Origin: Melioribacteraceae bacterium
Lineage (GTDB): Bacteria; Bacteroidota; Ignavibacteria; Ignavibacteriales; Melioribacteraceae
DNA: 64,000 nucleotides
Assembly: GCA_021647785.1 (NCBI GenBank)
Contig: JAKIUC010000001.1
Span: 80,001 to 144,000, forward strand
Reading direction: 5' to 3'
A program made the translations under genes and the position numbers. Position 1 is the stretch's first letter; each line of letters opens with the position of its first letter. Of this stretch, positions 28,796 to 38,232 are shown in pieces. The notes under the pieces are model-generated. The model was given only the letters and a program-made list of their open reading frames with translations. It had not been told where the DNA came from and did not search any database.

Positions 28796-29978
28796 ATTAA
28801 TTATTTTGCTTACAATTTCTATTTTGTTATTGTTTTCTATAAATAGTTGTAGTGATGATCCAACATCACTGGGGGTTGATTTAATACCAGATCAAGATTT
28901 AATAACAATTAATAGCATCGATTCAGCATTTTTCCAAAAAGTACGCTACTATGATACTGATACTTTAGCTCTCAATTCTTCATCAAGAGTTTTGCTTGGC
29001 AAAAGTGATAGAGTAGAATCTACAATTCTGATGAAGTTTCTAATGTTCTTTCCTGATTCTATTAAAAAACCAATACTTGCTGATAGTGTTATTATTAAAA
29101 GTGCTATTATAGAGATGGAACCAATTTATACATTTGGCGAAGAATCAAATACTTCTTTCGACTTTACTCTTCACAAAATAACTAACACGTGGAACTCGTT
29201 AGAATTTGGGAAAAAAGATTTACCGAGTTTAGAATATAATCTTGAAGATGTAAGTACAAACCGTCAGTTTCATGGCGATTCTTTAATTACAATGGATGTT
29301 GATAAAAACCTTATACTTGACTGGATGAAATTATCTGCAAATAAGTTACAAGAAGATAATTATGGTCTCTATTTTAAGTTCACAAATGAAACAAACAAAG
29401 TAGTTGGCTTCCCAGCAATTTCAACACTTTATGATTCGGTTTTAACAAGAATTGAAATTATTATTGAAGTTCCTTCAAAATTTACTGATACTCTAATAGT
29501 TCAAGTAACATCTGATGCCCATGTTGTTTTGGGAGAATTACCAACTTCAAATAATCAAAATATTTTTGTTCAGGGTGGTATTCCTGTTAGGTCAAATATG
29601 TTTTTTGATGTTTCAAGTATTCCAAATTATGCTATAATAAATAGAGCTATTCTTAAATTATCATATGATGAATCTGAAACGTTAATGGGTAATAATTCAT
29701 TGGATTTTTTAAGTATAATACTTGTTAATGACTTTGAAACTTCCGAAATAGATACAGATTTTCCCAAAGTGAACCTTGTTAAGGATAGTGTTGAAACATT
29801 TTATTCGGGGGATATATCCCAATTTGTGCAAAATTGGGTTACAGTAGAGAATAATGGTTTTCAATTATATCTGATTGATGAAATTTCAACTGTTAATAAA
29901 TTAGCAATTGCTACAGAAAAACATCCTAATCAAGATTTAAGACCTTATTTAGAAATTATTTATACATCCAAAAAGTAG
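28788..29978 (+). CDS. DNRLRE-like surface lipoprotein
   Basis: The start is probably TTG 28788, overlapping the gmhB stop by 8 nt and placed 11 nt after GGAGG; an in-frame ATG at 28740 lies well within gmhB. The product of about 396 aa begins with a lipobox L-L-F-S-I-N-S-C (Cys about residue 20). Two parts look like DNRLRE-type beta-sandwich repeats: residues about 75-210 and 245-395, each with a run of A-D-S-V-I-I-K-S-A-I-I-E-M or I-I-N-R-A-I-L-K-L followed by W-N/W-V segments. The function is unknown. It is followed by a predicted outer-membrane protein after 7 nt. Confidence 0.65.
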   Translation: MNRLIILLTISILLLFSINSCSDDPTSLGVDLIPDQDLITINSIDSAFFQKVRYYDTDTLALNSSSRVLLGKSDRVESTILMKFLMFFPDSIKKPILADSVIIKSAIIEMEPIYTFGEESNTSFDFTLHKITNTWNSLEFGKKDLPSLEYNLEDVSTNRQFHGDSLITMDVDKNLILDWMKLSANKLQEDNYGLYFKFTNETNKVVGFPAISTLYDSVLTRIEIIIEVPSKFTDTLIVQVTSDAHVVLGELPTSNNQNIFVQGGIPVRSNMFFDVSSIPNYAIINRAILKLSYDESETLMGNNSLDFLSIILVNDFETSEIDTDFPKVNLVKDSVETFYSGDISQFVQNWVTVENNGFQLYLIDEISTVNKLAIATEKHPNQDLRPYLEIIYTSKK

Positions 29979-29985
29979 AAATTAA

Positions 29986-31233
29986 ATGAACCGAACTTTC
30001 AAAAATTATATTATACTCTTTCTCTTTTTATTTATTGAGCTTAATGCTCAAGGCGGACCAGTTTATTCGCGTTATGGTATTGGTGATCAAATCCACTCTA
30101 GTTCAGCTCGCAGATTAGGTTTTGGTTCGCTCGGGTCTGCTGTAATTGATAAAGATTATATTGATGGTTATAATCCAGCAAGTTGGACAGGTTTATATTT
30201 TACACGATTTGATATTAGTCTTAAATACTTAGGAGCAAACTATTCTGATCAAAATAATAGTTCTTTTAACACCAATGTTATTTTTTCCGGATTTACAATT
30301 GGGTTTCCAGTAGAGCGCGATTTAGGAATATCAATGGCTATAGGATTAATTCCGGTAGCAGCACTAAGTTATGATATTAAAGATAAAAAAAGCAATACAC
30401 TTATTGGCGATTATAATGAAATGTTTTCTGGAAAAGGCTCTTTGTCAAAAATATTTTTTGGCAGCTCAATAAAAATTCCTACTAATACTTCAATAGGAGC
30501 ATCTATTGAATATTATACTGGTACAAATAATTATAAATCAGAGATAGATTTTTTAGAAACATCTAAATTTTCAGATGTCTCCTATGAAACAAGGTATAAA
30601 TATAGTGGTTTAGGTGGTACAATCTCTCTAATAACTGGAAATATTTTTGAGTTAATTAATGAAAGTAATACTGAATTTAGACTTTCAGTATTAGCAAATT
30701 TCACTTCAGATCTTGTTACTGATACTTCATTAACTACAAATACATCAATTGGTGAGTTGGTTCCTAATGAAGGAGAGACTACTACTATAATACCTGCAAA
30801 ATATACTTTTGGAGCGAGTCTAACTTGGAATAAAAAATTCTTATTACTTTTTGATTATCTTTATCAACCGTGGACTAACTATCAATTTAATGGGAAATAT
30901 GAACCTAATTTAAAAGATTTAAAAAAATATAGTTTAGGATTTGAGTATAAAGATAAAACAATTGGTATGCACGCCACAACATTTGAACAGATGAGTTTTA
31001 GAGCCGGTGTAAGTTATGAGGAAACTCAATATACTTTCAATGGTATAAATATTAATTCATTATCTGTTCATGGAGGTGTAACAATACCTTTTGGTACTAT
31101 AAATTTAATCGACTTTTCAATTTCAGCTGGAGTAAGAGGAACTACTGATTCTAATTTAATTAAAGAGGAATTTATTAGTGGTGGCATTACATTAACTTTA
31201 GGTGAACTTTGGTTTGTACGGCAAGATAGATAA
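29986..31233 (+). CDS. outer-membrane beta-barrel protein
   Basis: A 415-aa protein with signal peptide F-L-F-L-F-I-E-L-N-A-Q. The mature start Y-S-R-Y-G-I-G-D, followed by S-S-A-R-R-L-G-F-G-S-L-G-S-A and Y-N-P-A-S-W, is characteristic of a Bacteroidota outer-membrane family related to PorV/FadL-like barrels, with repeated amphipathic strands up to the end. It belongs to the same operon as the preceding lipoprotein (7 nt gap), so the two are likely partners at the outer membrane. No transport or secretion role can be assigned. Confidence 0.65.
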   Translation: MNRTFKNYIILFLFLFIELNAQGGPVYSRYGIGDQIHSSSARRLGFGSLGSAVIDKDYIDGYNPASWTGLYFTRFDISLKYLGANYSDQNNSSFNTNVIFSGFTIGFPVERDLGISMAIGLIPVAALSYDIKDKKSNTLIGDYNEMFSGKGSLSKIFFGSSIKIPTNTSIGASIEYYTGTNNYKSEIDFLETSKFSDVSYETRYKYSGLGGTISLITGNIFELINESNTEFRLSVLANFTSDLVTDTSLTTNTSIGELVPNEGETTTIIPAKYTFGASLTWNKKFLLLFDYLYQPWTNYQFNGKYEPNLKDLKKYSLGFEYKDKTIGMHATTFEQMSFRAGVSYEETQYTFNGININSLSVHGGVTIPFGTINLIDFSISAGVRGTTDSNLIKEEFISGGITLTLGELWFVRQDR

Positions 31234-31237
31234 ATAA

Positions 31238-31341
31238 ATATACACAGCACAAATTGTTCCGCTCTGCGGGGCAATTTTGATGTTATATACCGACAACTTT
31301 CAACAATGAAATTTCTTGCAGACATTTCATTGTTGGTATAA
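31238..31341 (-). repeat. 104-bp structured repeat, copy 1
   Basis: This copy contains a hairpin with 12-bp arms, AAATTGTTCCGC / GCGGGGCAATTT (31251-31277), and a second one from CAACAATGAAAT / ATTTCATTGTTG. It is the inverse of the element at 33919-34040: about 50 bases around the first hairpin match nearly perfectly. It may act as a bidirectional terminator for the operon ending at 31233. Confidence 0.7.
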
Positions 31342-31358
31342 CAATAGGAGCAAAAAAA

Positions 31359-32612
31359 ATGAAATTTATTAAATCATTGATAGTAACAGTATTATTACTA
31401 TTACTTAGTGTATCAGTAATAAATGCACAGGATGAAGTGAGTTTGGTTGCAGAATTTAGCCTTTTTTATGAATCATATAAAAATAAAGATTTTAAAAGTG
31501 CAGAACCTCATGGCTGGACAGTTATAGATACTGACCCAAGTCAATTCCTTAAATATCGTCCATTCAAAAAGATGGAGGAGATTCTTTTTTATATGCACGA
31601 CAGTGTTGCAACTACTGAAGAAGAGAAAGATGCTTATGCCGATAAAGCAGTTAAACTATATGATAGGGCAGTAGAAGTTGGAGCTAAGAATCCTGAATAC
31701 TTTATTATGAGAAAAGCATTTGTGGTGGAACAATGGTCAAACGCACAGCCAGAAGAAAAAGTTGCAGCATACATCACAGCTTTAGAGAAAAACCCTAATG
31801 CTGACCCATACTACAAAGACAGACTTGGTTTACTATATGCTGCAAATGCAACAGATGAAAATGGATATAAGTTAAAAGCCCTTGAAATATATATGAAACT
31901 TGCAAGTGAAGATCCTGAAAATGATACTTGGATTAATAGGATTAATGCTTTAGCAGATGATATGGATCAACTTGTTGAATTCATGAAAAAAGCTTGGGAT
32001 TTAGATAAAGATAATTTAGAAAAAGCATGGAAATATGCTGAAATGTGTGGAAAAGCTGAACATTTTGATAAGGCAATAGAGCCATTAGAATTCTTAGTTT
32101 CTCACTCTCCTGACGTAGTAACATATTGGAAAAAACTTGCCTCTCTTTACCAAAAAGAGGATAGAACAGACGATGCTATTAGGGCATATAAAAAGTTGAT
32201 TGAATTAGACCCTAAAAACAGAGACAACTATTTTAACATAGCAATAATTTATAATAAACTTGACCAATTATCAGTTGCTCGTTCATATCTGCAAAAAGCA
32301 TCTAAAGCAAGTGAAGAACCATGGGATATGCCTATTTATGTTGAAGCTCAACTTTACGAGAAAGCAGCAAGCCAAAGTGGAAGTTTTGAATTTATGGATA
32401 AATGCGTTTATAAATTAGCATCAGATACTTATGTGAAAGCTGCAAGAATTGGTGGTCCTATGGCGGCAGCTTCAGTAGATAGAGTTAAAGCTCTTAAAGA
32501 TACCGTTCCGCAAAAAGAAGATTATTTTTTCAGAGATTACAAATCCGGAGATAAAATAAAAATTGAAGGTGGTACTTTTGGTTGGATTAAAAGATCAATT
32601 ACAGTAAAATAA
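31359..32612 (+). CDS. periplasmic TPR-repeat protein
   Basis: A 417-aa protein with a signal peptide (V-L-L-L-L-L-S-V-S-V, cut after I-N-A-Q) and a GGAG ribosome site 8-11 nt ahead. Helical repeats fill the rest; the best TPR units read W-K-K-L-A-S-L-Y-Q-K-E-D-R-T-D-D-A-I-R-A and the following Y-F-N-I-A-I-I-Y-N-K (about residues 265-315). It would work as a scaffold in the periplasm or at the membranes. It is 24 nt from glyA and lies with it between inverted copies of a structured repeat. Confidence 0.75.
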   Translation: MKFIKSLIVTVLLLLLSVSVINAQDEVSLVAEFSLFYESYKNKDFKSAEPHGWTVIDTDPSQFLKYRPFKKMEEILFYMHDSVATTEEEKDAYADKAVKLYDRAVEVGAKNPEYFIMRKAFVVEQWSNAQPEEKVAAYITALEKNPNADPYYKDRLGLLYAANATDENGYKLKALEIYMKLASEDPENDTWINRINALADDMDQLVEFMKKAWDLDKDNLEKAWKYAEMCGKAEHFDKAIEPLEFLVSHSPDVVTYWKKLASLYQKEDRTDDAIRAYKKLIELDPKNRDNYFNIAIIYNKLDQLSVARSYLQKASKASEEPWDMPIYVEAQLYEKAASQSGSFEFMDKCVYKLASDTYVKAARIGGPMAAASVDRVKALKDTVPQKEDYFFRDYKSGDKIKIEGGTFGWIKRSITVK

Positions 32613-32636
32613 TATAAATTAAATTATAAAATAGAA

Positions 32637-33932
32637 ATGTTAGAATATTTAGAAAATGATAAAGAAATATTAGAAATTCTAAAATTAGAATTAAATCGCC
32701 AAGAGAGCAATTTAGAATTAATTGCATCTGAAAATTTTGTGAGCAAAGCTGTTTTACAAGCTGCGGGTTCTGTATTAACAAATAAATATGCAGAAGGTTA
32801 TCCTGGTAAGCGATACTACGGTGGATGTGAATTTGTTGATATGGCGGAAAATGTAGCTAAACAAAGATTAAAGCAAATATTTGGTGCAGAGTATGTGAAT
32901 GTTCAACCCCATAGCGGCTCTCAGGCTAATATGGGTGTTTATATGGCATTGCTTAAACCCGGTGATAAAATACTTGGACTTAGTTTAGACCATGGCGGAC
33001 ATTTAACACACGGTTCTCCTGTAAATTTTTCGGGTCAAATTTATAATGCTGTTGGGTATCCTTTAAATGAAAAGACACAGCAATTAGATTATAATATCAT
33101 TGAAGATCTTGCAGTTAAAGAGAAACCAAAATTAATTATTGCTGGTGCTAGTGCATATTCTCGTGAATGGGATTATGCTAAATTTAGAGAGATAGCGGAT
33201 AAGGTTGGTGCTTTATTGATGACCGATATGTCTCATCCATCTGGTTTAATTGCAAAAGGGTTATTAAATAATCCACTCCCTTATTGTGATGTTGTTACAA
33301 CAACTACACATAAAACACTTCGTGGACCGCGTGGTGGTGTAATTATGATAGGAGAGGGGAGAGACAGGGAAAATCCACTGGGAGTTAAAACATTTAAGGG
33401 AGACAGACTTAAAACAATGTCCGAACTTTTTGATAGTATGGTAATGCCAGGTATCCAAGGTGGACCTTTAATGCACATAATTATGGCAAAAGCTGTTGCA
33501 TTCAGAGAGGTACTTGAAGATTCGTTTACTGATTATGCAAATCAAGTAATGAAAAATGCTAAAGTGTTAGCAGCGGAATTAATGAATAGGGGATATGACA
33601 TTATTTCTAATGGCACGGATAATCATTTAATGTTGGTTGATCTTACACAAAAAAATATTAGTGGAAAAAAAGCTGAAAGAATTCTTGGATTAGCAGGGAT
33701 CACAGTGAACAAAAATATGATTCCTTTTGATACTAAAAGTCCATTTGTAACTAGCGGAATGCGAATTGGTACAGCAGCAGTTACAACACGCGGAATGAAA
33801 GAGGCTGAGATGAAATCAATTGCATCATTTATTGATAAAGCAATAATTAATTGTGATGATGAATCAGTATTAACCTCTATCAACGCAGAAGTAAAAGAAC
33901 TTAACAGTAAATTCCCATTATACCGACAATGA
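32637..33932 (+). CDS. glyA: serine hydroxymethyltransferase
   Basis: A PLP enzyme of 431 aa that interconverts serine and glycine and supplies methylene-tetrahydrofolate. Visible motifs: [12 protein letters not shown] near residue 23, [13 protein letters not shown] near 49, H-S-G-S-Q-A-N near 79, and the PLP lysine in [15 protein letters not shown] near residue 227. Length is normal. The last codons and the stop (Y-R-Q) lie within the structured repeat at 33919, so the repeat has replaced the original end without harming the fold. Confidence 0.96.
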   Translation: MLEYLENDKEILEILKLELNRQESNLELIASENFVSKAVLQAAGSVLTNKYAEGYPGKRYYGGCEFVDMAENVAKQRLKQIFGAEYVNVQPHSGSQANMGVYMALLKPGDKILGLSLDHGGHLTHGSPVNFSGQIYNAVGYPLNEKTQQLDYNIIEDLAVKEKPKLIIAGASAYSREWDYAKFREIADKVGALLMTDMSHPSGLIAKGLLNNPLPYCDVVTTTTHKTLRGPRGGVIMIGEGRDRENPLGVKTFKGDRLKTMSELFDSMVMPGIQGGPLMHIIMAKAVAFREVLEDSFTDYANQVMKNAKVLAAELMNRGYDIISNGTDNHLMLVDLTQKNISGKKAERILGLAGITVNKNMIPFDTKSPFVTSGMRIGTAAVTTRGMKEAEMKSIASFIDKAIINCDDESVLTSINAEVKELNSKFPLYRQ

Positions 33933-34040
33933 AATGTCTGTGAGACTCTTACAGAGGTTTTCGGAATTTCCAAAGTAAATGTTGTCGGCATATAACATCA
34001 AAATTGTCCCGCAGAGCGGGACAATTTGTGTTGTGTATAT
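33919..34040 (+). repeat. 122-bp structured repeat, copy 2, overlapping the end of glyA
   Basis: The perfect hairpin AAATTGTCCCGC-AGA-GCGGGACAATTT (34001-34027) is flanked on the left by a larger stem CCGACAA / TTGTCGG. It is inverted relative to copy 1 at 31238-31341. Its left 14 bases encode the last GlyA residues and the stop codon. The central stem could end transcription in both directions. Confidence 0.72.
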
Positions 34041-34067
34041 ATTCTAAAAATAATTAAGTAGTTTCAA

Positions 34068-34835
34068 TTGAGCGAAGAAGAACAAAATCTGTTAGAAAAT
34101 GAGGAGGAACGCGGCGGGGAGATGTCGTTTCTTCAACACCTTGAGGAATTAAGATGGCGTTTTGTTTATGCCCTTATTGGCATTGTAATTGGAACAATAG
34201 TAACATGGATATTCATAGATTTTCTTGTTGATAATATATTATTAATACCTGCAAAAACCGCAAATATTAAACTCCAAAATTTAAGACCATTTGGGCAGCT
34301 CTTCCTTTTTATGCAGATTGCAATTATTGGTGGAATTATTCTTAGTATCCCAAATATATTTTACCAATTGTGGAAGTTCATTTCACCAGCACTTAAACAA
34401 AGTGAAAAGAAATACATCACTCTCATTGTAGTATTTTCTACAATATGTTTTCTAACAGGTATAGCTTTTGCATATTTTATAATGCTCCCATTAACATTAA
34501 AGTTTGCAGGGGAGTTTGGCTCAACTGAAATTGAGAACAATTTTGCAATTGCAGAGTATTTTTCTATAATAATATCAGTAATGCTTGCTGCAGCAGTAGT
34601 TTTTGAATTACCAATGCTATCATTTCTACTATCAAAAATTGGAATTTTAACTCCACAAATTATGAGAAAGTTTCGAAAACATGCTATAATAACTGTTTTA
34701 ATACTTGCAGCTATTTTAACTCCTGGGACTGATCCTGTTGCTCAAATATTATTAGCCATTCCGCTTACTCTTCTTTACGAAATAAGTATCTATATTTCAA
34801 AAGTCTTTTCAAAGAGAAGAGAAGTTAGTGAATAA
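34068..34835 (+). CDS. tatC: Sec-independent protein translocase TatC
   Basis: A multi-pass inner-membrane protein of 255 aa, the receptor of the twin-arginine export system. The signature S-F-L-Q-H-L-E-E-L-R-W-R (about residues 20-31) and F-Y-Q-L-W-K-F-I-S-P-A-L (about 100-111) are present, with six hydrophobic segments and a terminal P-G-T-D-P-V-A-Q motif. The start shown is TTG 34068, with an acidic leader; the ATG at 34122 gives a shorter form that begins right before the signature. tatA/B are not adjacent. It overlaps the next gene by 8 nt. Confidence 0.94.
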   Translation: MSEEEQNLLENEEERGGEMSFLQHLEELRWRFVYALIGIVIGTIVTWIFIDFLVDNILLIPAKTANIKLQNLRPFGQLFLFMQIAIIGGIILSIPNIFYQLWKFISPALKQSEKKYITLIVVFSTICFLTGIAFAYFIMLPLTLKFAGEFGSTEIENNFAIAEYFSIIISVMLAAAVVFELPMLSFLLSKIGILTPQIMRKFRKHAIITVLILAAILTPGTDPVAQILLAIPLTLLYEISIYISKVFSKRREVSE

Positions 34836-35808
34836 ATTAAATTTATCACAAATACAATCTCCAATTTCTAATGAATTAAAAGATTTTGATAAATCATTTA
34901 AAGAATACTTGAAGTCCGACATTCGTCTTGTTGAATTTGCTATTAGATTTATTCTTTCTCAAAAAGGAAAAAAAATACGACCATTGCTCGTTTTACTTTC
35001 GGCAAAAATGTGTGGGGGTGTTGAGGATAGAAGTTTTAGGGGAGCATCACTTGTTGAGTTACTTCATACAGCAACATTAGTTCACGATGATGTAGTTGAC
35101 GAAGCAGAAAAACGACGTGGATTACCGTCACTTAATAAAATTTGGGGCAACAAAATTTCAGTGCTTGTTGGTGATTATTTACTCTCTAAAGGATTGATGA
35201 TTTCTGTAGATAACGAAGATTTTGATTTTCTTAAAACAATCACTAATACTGTAAAAAAGATGTCGGAGGGTGAATTATTACAGATTTACAAAGCAAAGAA
35301 ATTAGATATTAATGAAGAAACTTATTTTAAAATAATTTCATATAAAACTGCATCTCTTATATCAACTTGCTGTGAAATTGGAGCACGGAGCAGCACAGAT
35401 GCTCCCGATAGAATTGAAGCTTTACGAAACTATGGCGAATACCTGGGAATTGCATTTCAAATTCAAGATGACATTTTGGATTTTGTTGGTAGAACAAATG
35501 TTTTTGGTAAAATTCAAGGTGGTGATTTAAAAGAGAAAAAAATTACACTTCCATTGATTTATGCTTTAAATAATTGTACTAAGGAGAAATCTAAGGAAAT
35601 TATTAAGATGCTTAAAAAAGGTGTTAAGGGTAATGATATAAAGAATATAATTTCTTTTGTAGTTAACAGTGGTGGAATTGATTATTCAAAAAATATTGCC
35701 TCTGAGTTTACTGCGAAAGCAAAAGATTGTTTAAACATTTTTGATGATTCGGATAGCAAAACATCTTTAATTAAACTTGTTGAGTTTGTTGTTAATAGAG
35801 AAAAATAG
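34828..35808 (+). CDS. polyprenyl diphosphate synthase
   Basis: A trans-isoprenyl diphosphate synthase of 326 aa, starting with GTG that overlaps the tatC stop (GTGAATAA). The first aspartate-rich motif is L-V-H-D-D-V-V-D-E-A (about residues 85-94), with R-R-G-L-P-S after it; the second is Q-I-Q-D-D-I-L-D-F-V-G (about 211-221). The region before the first motif holds small residues, in keeping with long-chain (C35-C40) products for menaquinone side chains or similar, as in IspB/HepT. Product length cannot be fixed from sequence. Confidence 0.9.
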   Translation: MNKLNLSQIQSPISNELKDFDKSFKEYLKSDIRLVEFAIRFILSQKGKKIRPLLVLLSAKMCGGVEDRSFRGASLVELLHTATLVHDDVVDEAEKRRGLPSLNKIWGNKISVLVGDYLLSKGLMISVDNEDFDFLKTITNTVKKMSEGELLQIYKAKKLDINEETYFKIISYKTASLISTCCEIGARSSTDAPDRIEALRNYGEYLGIAFQIQDDILDFVGRTNVFGKIQGGDLKEKKITLPLIYALNNCTKEKSKEIIKMLKKGVKGNDIKNIISFVVNSGGIDYSKNIASEFTAKAKDCLNIFDDSDSKTSLIKLVEFVVNREK

Positions 35809-35896
35809 ATATAACCATTCTATCGAAGCATATTACATAATGTTCGCATAATGTATATTATGTAAACTAATATATTCTTGTTTAGTTTATCAGTAA
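35809..35896. other. AT-rich spacer with a short palindrome
   Basis: The region contains TTACATAAT...ATTATGTAA, an inverted repeat of 9-bp arms around 35832-35865. It lies between the polyprenyl synthase stop and the truncated zeta-toxin-like frame; the deletion that removed the toxin's N-terminal part must have ended here. Confidence 0.35.
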
Positions 35897-36083
35897 ACAT
35901 CTACTTCCCTATATCAAGATTTATCTTTAAGCAAAAATTTATATAAACCTATTGTTGAAGATTGGATATTTATCAATAATTCAGGTATTCCTTATAATTT
36001 TATTGCCGAAGGAAAAAAAGAAAAAAGATAAAATATTTAATGAGAAAATTTGGAATTATTTAAAGGGAAAATATTATGGATAA
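35897..36083 (+). pseudogene. C-terminal remnant of a zeta-toxin-like gene
   Basis: The frame S-L-S-K-N-L-Y-K-P-I-V-E-D-W-I-F-I-N-N-S-G-I-P-Y-N-F-I-A-E-G matches the end of zeta-toxin/AAA family proteins (typically ...DNSG...LIAEG). It lacks the whole Walker A kinase part. After I-A-E-G the sequence passes through an A-rich tract near 36010-36025; there the frame shifts and continues as D-K-I-F-N-E-K-I-W-N-Y-L-K-G-K-Y-Y-G to a stop at 36081-36083. That stop overlaps the ATG (36076) of the presumed antitoxin by 8 nt, so they were once a coupled operon. Inactive as it stands. Confidence 0.65.
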
Positions 36084-36088
36084 TTTAA

Positions 36089-36153
36089 AAAAAATATCTA
36101 ATAAAAGTAGAAAAATACAGCGTGGGTTAGAATTAGCGTATGAAAGAATGATA
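36089..36153 (+). repeat. 65-bp target duplication, left copy
   Basis: Identical over 65 bp to 38168-38232 except for flanking A-tract length; it directly abuts the left terminal repeat of the IS. It consists of antitoxin coding sequence, so it is a duplication of the target and not part of the element. Confidence 0.85.
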
Positions 36154-38167
36154 CCTGAGTTTTACAGTTGTATCTCCGAAAGTTGAGAAAAAGTGTGATT
36201 ATATCGTAAAAAGGGGTATTGTTGTTGATTTTGGGAATAGGTGTAGTGGCAATATAATAAATAATAATGGGATACTACTCATATATATCAATTGATTACT
36301 TGCGTAAGTGTGGTGATAATAGTATATTGTAGATGTGTTTAACATTTTTTGGTTCGCTATGTTTCTTAAAACCACTATTTCGCAAGGTCACAAATATCTA
36401 CAAATAATTCAGAGCTACAGAAAAGAAGGAAAAGTCAGACATAAAGTTATCGCTAACCTCGGCAGAGCTGATGTATTAGCGGAAAAAGGACTCGAAAACA
36501 TAATCGCTTCACTTCAAAAATTTGTAAAAATTTCACCTAATAATAATTCACTTCGCGATATCTCTAAAATGAAAGAGAAAGCAAGAGTTAATTATGGATA
36601 CTTAGCTTACAAGTATTTGTGGAATAAATGTTCGATTACCTCTCTTCTTGAAAGTTTCCTAAAAAATAGGAAGGTTAAATTTGCATTTGAGAAGATAGTA
36701 TTCTCACTTGTAATCAACCGTTTATTGTCTCCTTCGTCAAAACATTATCACTACCATCATCGGGACAGATTCTTAGACTATGATAAAGATTTAGAACTTC
36801 ACCAAATATATAGAGCCTTAGACGTATTGGCAGAGAATAAAGAAGCGATAGAGAAAGAGCTATTTGAGAGGAATAGAAACCTATTTAATATGCAAGTGGA
36901 TATTGTTTTCTACGATGTAACAACCTATCACTTTGAATCACAGAGAGCCGATGATTTGCGAGATTTCGGATTCAGTAAGGCAAACAAAATAAATGAAGTA
37001 CAAGTAGTAATGGGGCTCATAATAGATAGAGAAGGAAGACCTATAGGTTATGAACTGTTTCCGGGCAACACGTTTGAAGGAAAAACAATGCTGAACTTAC
37101 TTGAAAAGCTAAAGAAAATATTTATGCTCAATCAAGTAATAATAGTAGCCGACAAAGGATTGAACTCAAAGATAAATTTCAAAGAGATTAAGGATCGCGG
37201 TTTTGATTACATCGTAAGTGCAAAGATTAAAAATATGAGCAAGAAAATACAAAAAGAAATATTTGCTGAAGAAGGTTACAAAAACAGATATAACAAAACA
37301 GAAGAAGGTCAAGTATATCGGACGAAGGTTATCGATTATGAAAATAATGTTATCTATATTGACGAAGAAACCGGAAAGAGAAAAACGATACAACTTAAAG
37401 AAAAGCTGGTCTGTGTTTATTCATCAAAGCGTGCTCGAAAAGATAGACGAGATAGAGAGCGTGCTGTTGAAAAAGCAAACAAGCTAATAGAAGAAAATAA
37501 TTACAGTTTATTAACTCAAAAGAAAGGATATAAAAAATATATAAAAACCGAAGAAGAAGTAAAAAGTAAAGAATTAAAAATCTCTATTGATGAAAAAAGA
37601 ATAAAAACCGAATCACGCTTTGACGGCTATTCAGCAATAGAGTACAGCCGTGAAGACTTGCAGCCCGATGAAGTAATTGAGCAGTATCATAACTTGTACC
37701 GAATTGAAGAATCGTTTCGTATTCTGAAATCTACGATGCGTACAAGACCAATATACTTGAGAACACCCGAACATATTTCCGGACATTTTATTATCTGCTT
37801 TTTTGCTTTTATCTTAGAGAGAGAATTGGAGATAAGATTGAGAAAAAGAGAAATAGAGTTCTCACCTAATAGAATTAAAGAAGCTCTAAACTCTATGGAA
37901 TTTAGTAATATCCAAATTGAGAAAGAATCACTCTACTTGAAAGGCAAACACAATCAACTCGCATCAAAAATATTTTCCACACTAAGAATAAACCAGCCTA
38001 ACAATTTGCTTGATCACGCACAGGTTTCCGAGTTTATGAAAGTCTAACTCTATATACTCAAATAGCTTTAATAAAATATCTCAAAATTGTAGTGACAATT
38101 TTCGCAGCTTTTTTCAACTTGTCCTTTATTCTACAATGACTTACGGGTACGAAGTGTAAAACTCAGG
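36154..38167 (+). mobile_element. IS1634-family insertion sequence, 2014 bp
   Basis: The left end CCTGAGTTTTACAGTTGTAT and the right end (read on the other strand CCTGAGTTTTACACTTCGTA) are terminal inverted repeats with an identical first 13 bases and further matches beyond. Between them is one transposase gene of the IS1634/IS4-like family. The element is flanked by a 65-bp direct repeat of host sequence. Long, variable target duplications are known for IS1634 of Mycoplasma, so this fits the family. Confidence 0.9.
36359..38047 (+). CDS. IS1634-family DDE transposase
   Basis: 562 aa from ATG 36359 (M-F-L-K-T-T-I-S-Q-G-H-K-Y-L-Q); an upstream GTG would add eight odd residues. The N-terminus is the family DNA-binding part with K-V-R-H-K-V-I-A-N-L-G-R. 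The catalytic RNase H-like core has V-F-Y-D-V-T-T-Y-H-F near residue 189 (first Asp), I-I-V-A-D-K-G-L-N-S near 265 (second Asp), and the Y...E of Y-R-I-E-E-S-F-R-I-L-K-S-T-M near 452 (Glu). All three carboxylates are present, and the frame is intact, so the enzyme may be active. Confidence 0.93.
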   Translation: MFLKTTISQGHKYLQIIQSYRKEGKVRHKVIANLGRADVLAEKGLENIIASLQKFVKISPNNNSLRDISKMKEKARVNYGYLAYKYLWNKCSITSLLESFLKNRKVKFAFEKIVFSLVINRLLSPSSKHYHYHHRDRFLDYDKDLELHQIYRALDVLAENKEAIEKELFERNRNLFNMQVDIVFYDVTTYHFESQRADDLRDFGFSKANKINEVQVVMGLIIDREGRPIGYELFPGNTFEGKTMLNLLEKLKKIFMLNQVIIVADKGLNSKINFKEIKDRGFDYIVSAKIKNMSKKIQKEIFAEEGYKNRYNKTEEGQVYRTKVIDYENNVIYIDEETGKRKTIQLKEKLVCVYSSKRARKDRRDRERAVEKANKLIEENNYSLLTQKKGYKKYIKTEEEVKSKELKISIDEKRIKTESRFDGYSAIEYSREDLQPDEVIEQYHNLYRIEESFRILKSTMRTRPIYLRTPEHISGHFIICFFAFILERELEIRLRKREIEFSPNRIKEALNSMEFSNIQIEKESLYLKGKHNQLASKIFSTLRINQPNNLLDHAQVSEFMKV

Positions 38168-38232
38168 AAAAAATATCTAATAAAAGTAGAAAAATACAGC
38201 GTGGGTTAGAATTAGCGTATGAAAGAATGATA
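38168..38232 (+). repeat. 65-bp target duplication, right copy
   Basis: The second copy of 36089-36153, starting directly after the right terminal repeat of the IS. From here the antitoxin-like frame runs on without a break to 38334. Confidence 0.85.

Noticed and set aside
36089-38232. 65-bp repeats as attachment sites of a site-specific integrating element
   Set aside because: They abut the terminal repeats of an IS1634-type element precisely and consist of antitoxin coding sequence; no integrase is present.
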